DNA from: Enterococcus wangshanyuanii
Lineage (GTDB): Bacteria > Bacillota > Bacilli > Lactobacillales > Enterococcaceae
Length of the DNA stretch: 64,000 nt
NCBI RefSeq assembly: GCF_002197645.1
Contig: NZ_CP021874.1
Location: forward strand, 1,054,001 to 1,118,000
Reading direction: 5' to 3'
The notes beneath the pieces are model-generated. The model was not told the origin of the DNA and searched no databases. It worked only from the letters and a program-made list of their open reading frames with translations. Positions 14,811 through 23,268 of this stretch are shown here, one piece after another; within the stretch, counting starts at the first letter, position 1, and the number at the start of each line of letters is the position of its first letter. Position numbers and translations under genes: made by a program.

Positions 14811-16476
14811 TTGCCTGTCTCCTTTTTTCTGCCTGACAAACGTTGATTACTTGATCTGTTGTCACTAAATGTGTAAAGATCTCACGAGAAATTCGGCTGG
14901 CAGCTGTTGTATAAAATGCGTGATCACTAAAAAATGTTTTCGGCTCAGCTGTTGTTAAGACTTTATGTTGGAAGAACAAGCCACAACGATCAGATAGCTC
15001 TGCAGCAAAAGCTAGGTCATGCGTTACAACTAAAATCGTTTTACCTTCATCGGCTAATGTTTTCAGTAATTGAATCAATTGTTTTTTTCCGTAATTATCG
15101 ATTCCTTTGGTTGGCTCATCCAAAAGCAACACACTGGGATTCGTCAATAAAACTTTGCCTAAAGCAGCTCGCTGACATTCTCCCCCACTTAAGTCAAAAG
15201 GGTGTTGTGTTAAATTATCTGTAATGCCAAGTAAGGCTGAAATCGTCTCGATCTTTTTTTGCTGCTCAGACTCATGATAATTTTTTCCTTGAAGATATTG
15301 TTGGTATTCTTCCAATACAGAATCTTTAATAAACAGCATCTCTGGACTTTGCGGCAAAAAGCCGATGTGCGCTCGTTGTTTTTTCAGCGGCTGTTCAAAT
15401 AGCTCCTGCTTTCCTTGATAACAGTCATAGATCCCTGCAATCACCTTCAATAGGGTCGTTTTTCCCGTTCCATTCGCCCCAACCAGCGAAAATATCTCTC
15501 CCTTGTTTAAGGTCAGATCGACCCCTGCTAAAATATCCTCTCCATTTTTTTCATATCGGAACCAACAATTATTTAAGACAAGACTAGGTGTTTTTGTCGG
15601 TTGAATGTTCGTTTGATCAGTTTGTTGTTTCTTTTCATGTGCAAAATGTCGTGCTAAAAAACGTTTTCCTTCAACCACTGTGATCGGAGCTTCATCTTCA
15701 ATATCAAGAGCATGATAGATCTGCAGCGTGCTTGGTAAGCTCAAAATAAATTTGTCTAAATCCAATCGTTGCTCTTTGACAGCAGTAGAAACAGCTTGTG
15801 GCTTTTCTACAAAAACCAATGCTCCTTGTTCTAAAAGAACGACTTTATCTGCTAATGCAAAAACAGATTCCAAGCCATGCTCCGCTAAAATGATCGTCAA
15901 GCCCATTTCTCGATTCAGACGGATCAAAATATCAATAAAATTTTGTGCTGCGATTGGATCAAGCTGTGTGGTTGGTTCGTCTAATATCAGTAGTTCAGGC
16001 TGCATCACTAAGACAGAAGCTAAGTTCAGCAGCTGTTTTTGGCCTCCGGATAGATCAGCCGTCTTTTCATCCATCAACTCTTGAATTCCTAAAAAATTAG
16101 CCATTTCTGCGATGCGACTTTTGATTTGAACAGCTGAAAGCCCCATATTCTCCAATCCAAAAGCCAACTCATGCCACACTGTATCAGTGACGATTTGATT
16201 TTCAGGATTTTGCATCACATACCCAATTTTACTGCTTGAAAACGTCTCTGCGATTTTGTCGATCTCTTTTTTCTGTAGAACTATTTTTCCTGTTTTCGTT
16301 CCTGCCGGAGTCAATTGAGGCTTCAACATTTTTAATAGCGTAGTTTTACCACTGCCGGAAGCACCACACAGCAAAACAAAGTCCCCTTTGTTGATCGATA
16401 ACGAAATATTCTTTAGCCGTCTATGATCATCTCCAGCGTATTGAAAACTTAAATTTTCGATTTCAAGATAGTCCAA
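14800..16476 (-). CDS. Dual ECF-type ABC ATPase (two domains fused)
   Basis: The 558-residue protein contains two ABC domains. The first has Walker A GASGSGKTT near residue 40 and signature LSGGQKQ; the second has GANGTGKTT near residue 340 and signature LSGGECQ. Each has a Walker B (LLILDEPT, VLLLDEPT). This replaces separate EcfA1/EcfA2 subunits and energises the S and T components. The start is TTG 16476 behind AAGGAGGCGATCAT; the open frame extends to 16548 but lacks a ribosome site there. It overlaps the 3' end of the T-component gene by 28 bases. Confidence 0.9.
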   Translation of the reverse strand: MDYLEIENLSFQYAGDDHRRLKNISLSINKGDFVLLCGASGSGKTTLLKMLKPQLTPAGTKTGKIVLQKKEIDKIAETFSSSKIGYVMQNPENQIVTDTVWHELAFGLENMGLSAVQIKSRIAEMANFLGIQELMDEKTADLSGGQKQLLNLASVLVMQPELLILDEPTTQLDPIAAQNFIDILIRLNREMGLTIILAEHGLESVFALADKVVLLEQGALVFVEKPQAVSTAVKEQRLDLDKFILSLPSTLQIYHALDIEDEAPITVVEGKRFLARHFAHEKKQQTDQTNIQPTKTPSLVLNNCWFRYEKNGEDILAGVDLTLNKGEIFSLVGANGTGKTTLLKVIAGIYDCYQGKQELFEQPLKKQRAHIGFLPQSPEMLFIKDSVLEEYQQYLQGKNYHESEQQKKIETISALLGITDNLTQHPFDLSGGECQRAALGKVLLTNPSVLLLDEPTKGIDNYGKKQLIQLLKTLADEGKTILVVTHDLAFAAELSDRCGLFFQHKVLTTAEPKTFFSDHAFYTTAASRISREIFTHLVTTDQVINVCQAEKRRQANER

Positions 16477-17336
16477 ATGATCGCCTCCTTCAAACGGTTG
16501 AGTGTCGGTACAAAAGCTAAAATAAGAATCCATAAATAATTTTCCCAATGCCTATTGAACGCTTCAAATAAATTTTCCACATAAGGATAATAATCAAATT
16601 GATAGCTGCCAGCAAATAATACGTACATAAATAGACTTGCTGCTAGACCTAATACAATTAGGCAAAAAGAATCTTTTTTCTGCCAGTTATACTGAACCCG
16701 GCTGCTTCTTTTCCCTATGCCATACCCTCTTGCTTTCATTGAGCTTGCCGTATCCATCGCGTTTTCCAACGACCATGAAAAAAGATTGCCAAATAAGTCC
16801 AACCCATAGGAAACTTTTTGCTTGAAAGACCGATTCTGAGTTCTGTGAAGTGTCTTTTGAACCTGATTCATCTCATGATAATAACGTTGAAACAAAGGAA
16901 TGAAACGAAAGACCATGGTCAAAATCAACGCCAATTTAGGAAACCGCTGCCCAAACAAATAATAAAATTGTTCTAAATCTAGTTGAGATTGTAAATTTTG
17001 AAACAGGTAAATGACTCCAGCTATCATCAATCCCATGAAAAAACCATAAATAAATGCTTCTTTGGTCACTGGACGGCTCAAAAAGAAAAAGAGAATCGTC
17101 CCACCTCTATGTACAAATAACGGATTAGTGATCGTTATAATTAAAAGAAAAACCAATGGATACAAAACAGAACCTTTCTTTTGCCCATTTAGCTGCAGTA
17201 ATCGAAAAGAGAAACTCCCTAAAAAACAAGTGAAAATGATCAAAGGGTTTGTTGTACTCATCAGGATCACTAATACTAAACTATAATAAGCCGTAATCAC
17301 CAAAGGATGTCTACGTTCAAAAAAGAATTTATTCAT
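16449..17336 (-). CDS. ECF transporter T component (EcfT-like)
   Basis: The 295-residue membrane protein has hydrophobic segments at about residues 12-60, 65-115 and 215-290. A cytoplasmic stretch holds the Ala-Arg-Gly coupling motif (MKARGYGIGKRSS, near residue 200) that docks on the ATPases. ATG 17336 follows GAAGGGAGACAAAG. It is the first gene of a transcription unit with its own promoter (17621-17649), a 270-base leader with an ANTAR-type hairpin pair, and a terminator just upstream. Confidence 0.9.
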   Translation of the reverse strand: MNKFFFERRHPLVITAYYSLVLVILMSTTNPLIIFTCFLGSFSFRLLQLNGQKKGSVLYPLVFLLIITITNPLFVHRGGTILFFFLSRPVTKEAFIYGFFMGLMIAGVIYLFQNLQSQLDLEQFYYLFGQRFPKLALILTMVFRFIPLFQRYYHEMNQVQKTLHRTQNRSFKQKVSYGLDLFGNLFSWSLENAMDTASSMKARGYGIGKRSSRVQYNWQKKDSFCLIVLGLAASLFMYVLFAGSYQFDYYPYVENLFEAFNRHWENYLWILILAFVPTLNRLKEAIIWTILKSKI

Positions 17337-17390
17337 CTTTGTCTCCCTTCTTCGATCGTCAGTTTAAACGTTGGAGAAAAGCAATAAAAA

Positions 17391-17422
17391 AACAGCCCTC
17401 ACTTTTATAAAAGCGTGCTGTT
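17391..17422 (-). terminator. Leader terminator in front of the cobalamin-transport unit
   Basis: Minus-strand AACAGC...GCTGTT arms (17422-17417 with 17396-17391) enclose an inner hairpin and are followed by TTTTTTT. It lies between the promoter at 17621 and the T-component gene, so it is an attenuator or ends a leader RNA of about 225 bases. Confidence 0.75.
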
Positions 17423-17559
17423 TGAATTGACGATTATAACTGAATGTTATTCTGTCAGATAAGCAAACAACGTTGTATAAAAAGTATAACCCAACTCAGC
17501 CGCTTAACTTGCTTCTTCAAGCAATCGGTTCATCGACTTGTTGATCGTTTACTATTTGC

Positions 17560-17614
17560 TATATCTTCATTGACATAATCATTCATAGTTGTAAGTAACG
17601 TCATTGTTGCTTAC
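17560..17614 (-). promoter_or_regulatory. ANTAR-type dual hairpin (EutV target) at the leader 5' end
   Basis: On the minus strand, hairpin P1 (17614-17591) has stem GTAAGCAAC/GTTACTTAC with one mismatch and loop AATGAC. P2 (17577-17560) has stem TATGTC/GATATA and loop AATGAA. Both six-base loops have A at position 1 and G at position 4, the known recognition rule for ANTAR regulators such as EutV. The linker is 13 bases. Unlike the other eut leaders, P2 does not overlap a terminator stem; the terminator is about 140 bases further on. Confidence 0.65.
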
Positions 17615-17620
17615 TCATTT

Positions 17621-17649
17621 ATTATATAAATTTATCCGCATAAAGTCAA
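17621..17649 (-). promoter_or_regulatory. Promoter of the ecf-eutP-pduO unit
   Basis: Minus-strand TTGACT (17649-17644) and TATAAT (17626-17621) are separated by 17 bases, a near-consensus sigma-A promoter. Transcription would start near 17614, the first base of hairpin P1. Confidence 0.85.
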
Positions 17650-17753
17650 TATGTTAGCGACTTGTCGCTCTTACATCAAATAAATTTTTAAATAAAAAAA
17701 TAGTTCAAAAAATCAGTCAGTGCCCAACTTTTCGAACCATCTTTCTTCATTCG

Positions 17754-18209
17754 TTATTGTTTTTGCCAATCTGCTGGATAAGTGACATACACAAAACGGG
17801 CTTTTCCAGTGACAGAAAACTGAATCCCACTGCCTTTAGGAATCAGTAAAATTTCTCCCGGACCAGCTGAAACAACTCTACCATCTATCCGTACATCTAA
17901 TTGCCCTTCGATAATATAATCCACTTCATCGTACTCTAAAAGCCAATCAAACGTCGTATCTTCCATCACCATTAACCCACAGCCTAAGCGTGGGCTTTCT
18001 TTCAACGTCACTAAATCTTTACAATATACTTTATGTTCTGGATTGCCCGTATCCAATCGATCTTCTTCAGCTACATCTAATTGTGGCAGCTTAATAGATA
18101 GGATCCCGCTTGGATCGACCGTTTTTGTTGGATCGTTTCTTTTTAGTAATTGCTCTGTCAGTACTTCACGAACCAGCGTACGAATCATGTCTGCATCTAA
18201 ATTATTCAT
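17754..18209 (-). CDS. eutQ: Ethanolamine utilization protein EutQ
   Basis: This 151-residue protein has a cupin fold from about residue 50 on (GCGLMVMEDTTFDWLLEYDEVDYIIEGQLDVRIDGR, then GEILLIPKGSGIQFS) after a short helical N terminus that may target it to the shell. EutQ proteins have been reported to have acetate kinase activity and to matter for microcompartment assembly. It overlaps eutH by 8 bases and is the last gene before the leader of the cobalamin-transport unit. A hairpin with T-run near 17695-17740 follows. Confidence 0.92.
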   Translation of the reverse strand: MNNLDADMIRTLVREVLTEQLLKRNDPTKTVDPSGILSIKLPQLDVAEEDRLDTGNPEHKVYCKDLVTLKESPRLGCGLMVMEDTTFDWLLEYDEVDYIIEGQLDVRIDGRVVSAGPGEILLIPKGSGIQFSVTGKARFVYVTYPADWQKQ

Positions 18210-19311
18210 GTATATCCACCTGCTTTGTTTCTTTTTTCAGCATTCGATTCGCCATAAAAACAGCGAACAAGACAGCTGTGATCCCGCCAACTAGTTTTCC
18301 AACGATCATTGGAAAAATCATTTCTTTAGCGACTCCCGCAGTAAACCCTAAATGATCGCCCATCACAAAAGCAGCGGAAACAGCGAATGCTACGTTGATG
18401 ATTTTCCCGCGCGGATCCATATCTTTCATCATTTGAAACATTGGAATACTGTTTGCAAGCGTTGCTACCATCCCAGCAGCAGCGACTTCGTTCATTCCTA
18501 ACAGTTTGCCTAATTTCATCAATGGTTTATTAAAGACTTTGGTGATCACAAAAACAAGACAAAAGGCGCCAGCTAACGTCAATGCGATGCCGCCAACAAC
18601 TTCGATCCCTTCACTGACAGGCGCGATTCCTTCGATTACTGTTACACCAACTAATAGTTGTAACGCTCCCAAGACCAACCCAGCAATCGCAACGATCACA
18701 ACAAATTTGCCGAAAATCGTAAAGCCTTTGATCATCACATCTGGCTTCAGCCACAAACCGATCATGATCAACACAGCTACTAATAAAATCGGCACCAGAT
18801 TTTTCAAAATCATGATCACTGGAAAGCCTGCAATGATCCCGCCGACAAAACAACCGATCGGAATGGTGATCAATCCAGATAAAACACCTGTAGCTAGATA
18901 TTGCTGATCCTCTTTTTCAATAATACCTAAAGCGACTGGAATCGTAAACACGATCGTTGGCCCCATCATCGCTCCTAAAATCGCACCTGCAAATAAACCT
19001 GCCTGAGGATCTTGTGCTAACTGCATGGCCAAAGGAAAACCACCCATATCGTTTGCTAATAATGTTGTAGCAAACATAGCTGGGTCAGCACCTAAAGCTG
19101 TGTATAATGGAACAACGACTGGCTTTAAAATATTCGCTAAAACCGGTGCTAGCGTAATGATCCCGACCATCGACAAGGCCAGTGAGCCCATTGCCATGAT
19201 TCCTTCTTCAAACTGTTCCCCTAAACCAAATTTATTGCCCAAACATTTATCGACCGCTCCTAAGACCATGAAAAAAGCGATAATATACATAATGATTTCA
19301 TTGATACTCAT
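18202..19311 (-). CDS. eutH: Ethanolamine permease EutH
   Basis: The 369-residue membrane protein has about 10-11 hydrophobic segments, Gly-rich, with the EutH motif LANDMGGFPLAMQLA near residue 90 and AAAGMVATLANSIPMFQMMKDMDPRGKI near residue 285. It lets ethanolamine cross the membrane, mainly needed when the substrate is scarce or protonated. Full length for the family. It sits between eutN and eutQ. Confidence 0.95.
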   Translation of the reverse strand: MSINEIIMYIIAFFMVLGAVDKCLGNKFGLGEQFEEGIMAMGSLALSMVGIITLAPVLANILKPVVVPLYTALGADPAMFATTLLANDMGGFPLAMQLAQDPQAGLFAGAILGAMMGPTIVFTIPVALGIIEKEDQQYLATGVLSGLITIPIGCFVGGIIAGFPVIMILKNLVPILLVAVLIMIGLWLKPDVMIKGFTIFGKFVVIVAIAGLVLGALQLLVGVTVIEGIAPVSEGIEVVGGIALTLAGAFCLVFVITKVFNKPLMKLGKLLGMNEVAAAGMVATLANSIPMFQMMKDMDPRGKIINVAFAVSAAFVMGDHLGFTAGVAKEMIFPMIVGKLVGGITAVLFAVFMANRMLKKETKQVDIHE

Positions 19312-19332
19312 TCACTTCACATCCTTTGTACC

Positions 19333-19596
19333 TTATTCATTCATTTCAACTGAGTCAATAATTCCTACAATAACAGCATCTACAGGAATATTTGGATCGT
19401 CCAAAGATAGTCTTGCAGCACTGCCGGTCGAAACCAATACAAGATCATCCAAACCAGCACCAGTATTGTCAGCTGCCACAAGAGTTTGCTGCGGATTAGT
19501 ATTTTCTGCCAGTTCCACAACTAAAAATTTTAAGCCATTTAGTTTTTCCGCTTTTCTTGTTGCCCATAAACTTCCTTTCACTCGTCCGATGAACAT
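19333..19596 (-). CDS. eutN: Microcompartment vertex protein EutN (CcmL/EutN family)
   Basis: This 87-residue single-domain protein begins MFIGRVKGSLWATRKAEKL and contains LVAADNTGAGLDDLVLVSTGSAARL, the core of the CcmL/EutN family whose pentamers close shell vertices. It ends in a short acidic tail. It lies between the TIGR02536-like gene and eutH. Confidence 0.95.
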   Translation of the reverse strand: MFIGRVKGSLWATRKAEKLNGLKFLVVELAENTNPQQTLVAADNTGAGLDDLVLVSTGSAARLSLDDPNIPVDAVIVGIIDSVEMNE

Positions 19597-19605
19597 ATTG
19601 GTTCC

Positions 19606-20226
19606 TCATTTCTCATTAGTCCAGCTAATGTTGATTTTTTTCTCTTGTATATACTCTGTCGCTTGATCAGTCAGTGAGCATTGGTTGGAAAGGTAAAGCG
19701 TACTGCCAAAAGGAAGCTGTTGTTCCATGAGTTCTTTCGCTGTCAGAAATTTTTTTGTCTGTTGATTTTCATAAGGAGTGACATCATTTCTGAAAGAAAA
19801 GGACTCTATCGATTCATTGATTGAAACAAAATCTCCACCGTATCGGTATAATTCTGATTCAAAGCTTAAAATCCGTTCCTTTAAGGCATATTTCCCTGAT
19901 CCCAATAATGATAAGTATGAACGACCTTCTTTTAAAATAAGAAAACGCTGGCCAGCCTTGATAGCGTCCACTATCGTTTCTTCCAACTCGCTTTGAGGTC
20001 GAAACTGACAGATGTTGACTAAATTTTCAAAAGATAATTCTGTTACGATGATCAGCTTATCTTTATTTTTCACTGAACGTTTAAAGTCATTCAGCTGTTT
20101 TGTTGAGAGCAATCCAGGATTGTCTCCTAACAGGTAAAGCGATCGTGATTGTATGCGTTCAGTTAATTTTTTTATTACCTTTTCCGTTACTCGATCGACT
20201 AAAGCATTAAATTCGTTTGTGTTCAT
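19606..20226 (-). CDS. Ethanolamine utilization protein of unknown role (TIGR02536-like)
   Basis: The 206-residue protein starts with a helical segment NTNEFNALVDRVTEKVIKKL resembling the encapsulation peptides of shell cargo proteins. A Rossmann-like part follows (YLLGDNPGLLS, LIIVTELSFENLVNI, GQRFLILKEG). Proteins of this type occur at the same position, between pduL and eutN, in Firmicute eut operons. I am not aware of a demonstrated activity. It could be cargo or an assembly factor. Ten bases separate it from pduL upstream and from eutN downstream. Confidence 0.75.
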   Translation of the reverse strand: MNTNEFNALVDRVTEKVIKKLTERIQSRSLYLLGDNPGLLSTKQLNDFKRSVKNKDKLIIVTELSFENLVNICQFRPQSELEETIVDAIKAGQRFLILKEGRSYLSLLGSGKYALKERILSFESELYRYGGDFVSINESIESFSFRNDVTPYENQQTKKFLTAKELMEQQLPFGSTLYLSNQCSLTDQATEYIQEKKINISWTNEK

Positions 20227-20235
20227 TATTGATCC

Positions 20236-20865
20236 CTACTTTACGATAAATCCTCTGATCCCTTTTTTAAAAGAACAGGCATTTGCTTCGTCGTAATCAA
20301 TATGCATCGCAGTGGCAAACTTATCACTGACACGTATGACGACATCATCAAAAATCAATGAACGCTGATCGCTAACAACTTTGACTTTAACGATATCTCC
20401 TTGCGAAACATTCATTTTTGAAGCATCTTTTGTCGCTACATGGACATGCCGCTTCGCTACGATCAAGCCTTGCTCCAGTGATACGACCTTATTTCCATTG
20501 ACCAAAATAATGCCCGGCGTTCCTTCAATATCGCCACTTTCTCTAACTGGTACTTTGACCCCAAGAGTTAGTGCATCTGTTGCAGAAACCTCGACTTGAG
20601 AGGCTTTACGTGGTGGACCTAAAACAACTACATTATGAAGGGCTCCCTTTGGACCTAAAATCGTTAAGCGTTCTTTTGAAGCAAATTGTCCCGGTTGTGA
20701 TAAGTAATTATTGAGCGACAGCTGATAGTCTTTGCCGAATAATTCATCGATATGTTCTTGAGACAAATGGATATGTCGGCCGCTAGCTTCAACCAAAAAA
20801 CTGCGGTCTTGATTGATTTTAGCAACGACTTGATCCACTAATGTATCTAGCAATTGTTCATTCAT
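20236..20865 (-). CDS. pduL: PduL-type phosphate acyltransferase
   Basis: This 209-residue protein converts acetyl-CoA to acetyl phosphate inside the shell. Two PduL domains carry the zinc-binding His pairs GRHIHLS (near residue 30) and KRHVHVA (near residue 138). The N-terminal helix MNEQLLDTLVDQVVAKINQD is a likely encapsulation peptide. ATG 20865 has AGAGGTG upstream; a GTG at 20877 sits inside the ribosome site. It fills the role of EutD, which is absent. Confidence 0.92.
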   Translation of the reverse strand: MNEQLLDTLVDQVVAKINQDRSFLVEASGRHIHLSQEHIDELFGKDYQLSLNNYLSQPGQFASKERLTILGPKGALHNVVVLGPPRKASQVEVSATDALTLGVKVPVRESGDIEGTPGIILVNGNKVVSLEQGLIVAKRHVHVATKDASKMNVSQGDIVKVKVVSDQRSLIFDDVVIRVSDKFATAMHIDYDEANACSFKKGIRGFIVK

Positions 20866-21014
20866 TATTTTTTTCACCTCTGCTTAAAATGAGTATTAGT
20901 CAAATAATAGAAAGTTGAAAGGAAAAGAAAACGCCAGTAGCTTAAAAGAGACCGATTCTTCTATTCCATATGATCGCTGTTTCCCTTTTCCTTTCTCATT
21001 TCTGTGACATGAAT

Positions 21015-21293
21015 TTATTTAACTGGAGGTAAAATAGCATCCACTTCTGTATGCGGACGTGGAATCACATGAACAGAAAGTAGATCACCCACACGTTCAG
21101 CTGCCGCCGCACCTGCATCGACTGCTGCTTTGACCGCACCAACATCTCCTCTAACCATCACTGTTACAAGACCGCCACCAACTTGTTCTTTACCAATCAA
21201 TGTTACATTTGCTGCTTTGACCATTGCATCTGCTGCTTCAATTGCTCCAACTAATCCTTTTGTTTCGATCATTCCTAATGCATTTGCGTTCAT
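21015..21293 (-). CDS. eutM: Hexameric shell protein EutM (BMC-H)
   Basis: The 92-residue protein is a single BMC domain: [20 protein letters not shown] at the start, [28 protein letters not shown] in the middle, and [15 protein letters not shown] at the end. It forms hexamers that tile the facets of the compartment. The central GGG-type pore loop is intact. It lies 70 bases after eutE. Confidence 0.96.
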   Translation of the reverse strand: MNANALGMIETKGLVGAIEAADAMVKAANVTLIGKEQVGGGLVTVMVRGDVGAVKAAVDAGAAAAERVGDLLSVHVIPRPHTEVDAILPPVK

Positions 21294-21375
21294 AATATAC
21301 TTCCTCCTAAAATGTTTTAATTATTTTTTTTGATAGGTATTACTGGTAAATCTATATACATAATATTAAAAAATA

Positions 21376-22827
21376 TTATTGTAACTTGGCTAAAATTCGC
21401 TCTACTAATGTATCCACCAGCTGTTCTTCATTAAATCCTGATGATGATACTGGCTGTTCTCTTAAATCGTCAAGCTCGCGAACGCCATAAGCAATTCTAC
21501 GAACATTGAATAAATTTGCTGGGCTGATATTGTCTGATGTTGAACTACCACCAACAGCTCCACAACCTAAGGTCAAGGCTGGCGCTAAATTAGTCGTCGC
21601 TCCAATCCCGCCTAAAGCCCCTGATGTATTGACTAACACTCTGGAAACGGGCTTTTTCAATCCGAATTGGCGGATCACTTCATCATTTTGAGAGTGGATC
21701 ATCATTGTGTGTCCGGCACCTTCATGGTACAGGATATCCATCGCTAACTCGCAAGCTTCTTCCCAATTTTCAACTGTATAAAAAGCTAGGATCGGTGCTA
21801 ATTTTTCTCTGGAATAAGGAACCTTATGTCCAACTTTGGTTTCCTCAGCAATCAGAATACGTGCCTCTTTTGGTACAGATAACTGAGTCAATTCTGCGAT
21901 TGCCTGAACTGATTTTCCGACGATTTGCGGGTTCATACTGCCATTAGGTCGCATAATGTATTGTTCTAATTGTGCGGACTCTTCTGGTGATAAGAAGTAG
22001 GCTCCTTGTTTCTTCAACTCAGCGATAACCGCTGCTTTATTGCTTGTTTCAGCAATGATTGACTGCTCTGATGCACAGATCGTCCCATTATCGAAGGTTT
22101 TGGAATCCATGATTCGTTTGACTGCTAATGGAATATCTGCACTGTTTTCGATATACGCAGGTCCATTCCCTGGACCAACGCCAATTGCAGGAGTTCCTGA
22201 AGAATAGGCTGCTTTGACCATTGCTGAGCCTCCAGTTGCAAGAATCAATGACGTATATTGATGCTTCATCAATTCCGCTGTTCCTTGCATCGTAGGTTTG
22301 ACCATACAGCCAATCGCCCCTCTTGGACACCCCGCCTTTTCTGCTGCTTTAGTGATGATTTCAACAGTTGCTAAAATGGCTTGAAGTGCATTTGGATGAG
22401 GAGAAAAGACAATCGCATTCCCCGCTTTAAGAGCGATCAAGGCTTTATAAATGACTGTTGAGGTTGGGTTTGTTGAAGGAATCAAGCCGGCAACTACTCC
22501 AACCGGAACAGCGACATCAATGACTTTTTGTTCTTTGTCTTCATTTAAGACGCCTACTGTTTTCATCTCTTTGATCGCATCCCAGACAAATTTTGATGCA
22601 AAACTATTTTTTACGACTTTGTCCTGCCAAATACCAAAGCCCGTTTCCTGATGTGCCATTTTAGCCAGTTTTTCTCTGGCTTCGTATGCTGATACTGCAA
22701 TTGCTTCACAAATCCGATCGATTTGTTCTTGACTCATTTTGGCTAAGCTTTCTTGCGCTGCTTTTGCCTCTGTCAGCAGATTTCTGACTTCCTGGATAGA
22801 AGCCAAGTCTTTATCAAGTGTTGTCAT
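21376..22827 (-). CDS. eutE: Acylating acetaldehyde dehydrogenase EutE
   Basis: This 483-residue enzyme makes acetyl-CoA from acetaldehyde, CoA and NAD. The catalytic Cys lies in FDNGTICASEQS near residue 243, with cofactor-binding elements STNPTSTVIYKAL and SGTPAIGVGPGNGPAYI. The N-terminal 18 residues, and more clearly the C-terminal tail NEEQLVDTLVERILAKLQ, look like a shell-targeting helix. It lies 12 bases downstream of the tailed BMC gene. Confidence 0.95.
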   Translation of the reverse strand: MTTLDKDLASIQEVRNLLTEAKAAQESLAKMSQEQIDRICEAIAVSAYEAREKLAKMAHQETGFGIWQDKVVKNSFASKFVWDAIKEMKTVGVLNEDKEQKVIDVAVPVGVVAGLIPSTNPTSTVIYKALIALKAGNAIVFSPHPNALQAILATVEIITKAAEKAGCPRGAIGCMVKPTMQGTAELMKHQYTSLILATGGSAMVKAAYSSGTPAIGVGPGNGPAYIENSADIPLAVKRIMDSKTFDNGTICASEQSIIAETSNKAAVIAELKKQGAYFLSPEESAQLEQYIMRPNGSMNPQIVGKSVQAIAELTQLSVPKEARILIAEETKVGHKVPYSREKLAPILAFYTVENWEEACELAMDILYHEGAGHTMMIHSQNDEVIRQFGLKKPVSRVLVNTSGALGGIGATTNLAPALTLGCGAVGGSSTSDNISPANLFNVRRIAYGVRELDDLREQPVSSSGFNEEQLVDTLVERILAKLQ

Positions 22828-22839
22828 TTTTTAGGCTCC

Positions 22840-23253
22840 TTATTTTCTATCTTTTTTTGGATTTTTCTTTTTCGGTGCTGCTTTTTCTTTTTCAAGTATT
22901 TCATCTTGTTGCAATTCAGCTGACTCTGCTTTGATTTCCTCTGTTTCAGTTACAACTATTGTTTCTTCTGTCACCGTTGGTTTGTCCATTAAAAGTTCTT
23001 GTACTGCAATGTCCATTCTTGGAATCACATGACTAGCGCGTAAGCAACCCAGTTTTTCAGCAACCACTTTTCCAGCATCTACAGCAGCTGTGATTGCCGC
23101 AACATCTCCGATCAGCTCCACAGTCGTGATACCGCCTTTGATTTTCTCAGACTTTAACAAGTGAACATTGGCAGCCTTCAATGCAGCATCTGCTGCACTG
23201 ACAGCACCTAAATAGCCGGTTACTTCGATCATACCTAAAGCTTCTAACTTCAT
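22840..23253 (-). CDS. BMC-domain shell protein with long charged C-terminal tail
   Basis: The first 90 residues form a BMC-H domain (ALGMIEVTGYLGAVSAADAAL, SEKIKGGITTVELIGDVAAI, SHVIPRMDIAVQELL). They are followed by a tail of about 47 residues, first Glu/Thr-rich and then Lys-rich (ending KKKNPKKDRK). It occupies the operon position of eutK/eutM-like genes. The tail has no folded-domain signature and is unlike the helix-turn-helix tail of enteric EutK. It may hold nucleic acid or cargo to the inner shell face; that is speculation. It lies 15 bases after eutL. Confidence 0.88.
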   Translation of the reverse strand: MKLEALGMIEVTGYLGAVSAADAALKAANVHLLKSEKIKGGITTVELIGDVAAITAAVDAGKVVAEKLGCLRASHVIPRMDIAVQELLMDKPTVTEETIVVTETEEIKAESAELQQDEILEKEKAAPKKKNPKKDRK

Positions 23254-23268
23254 TGATTTTCACTTCCT

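Noticed and set aside
17427..17560. A second cobalamin or TPP riboswitch in the ecf leader
   Set aside because: GCCACTG and the B12 box are absent, and the CTGAG stretch lacks the rest of the TPP consensus.
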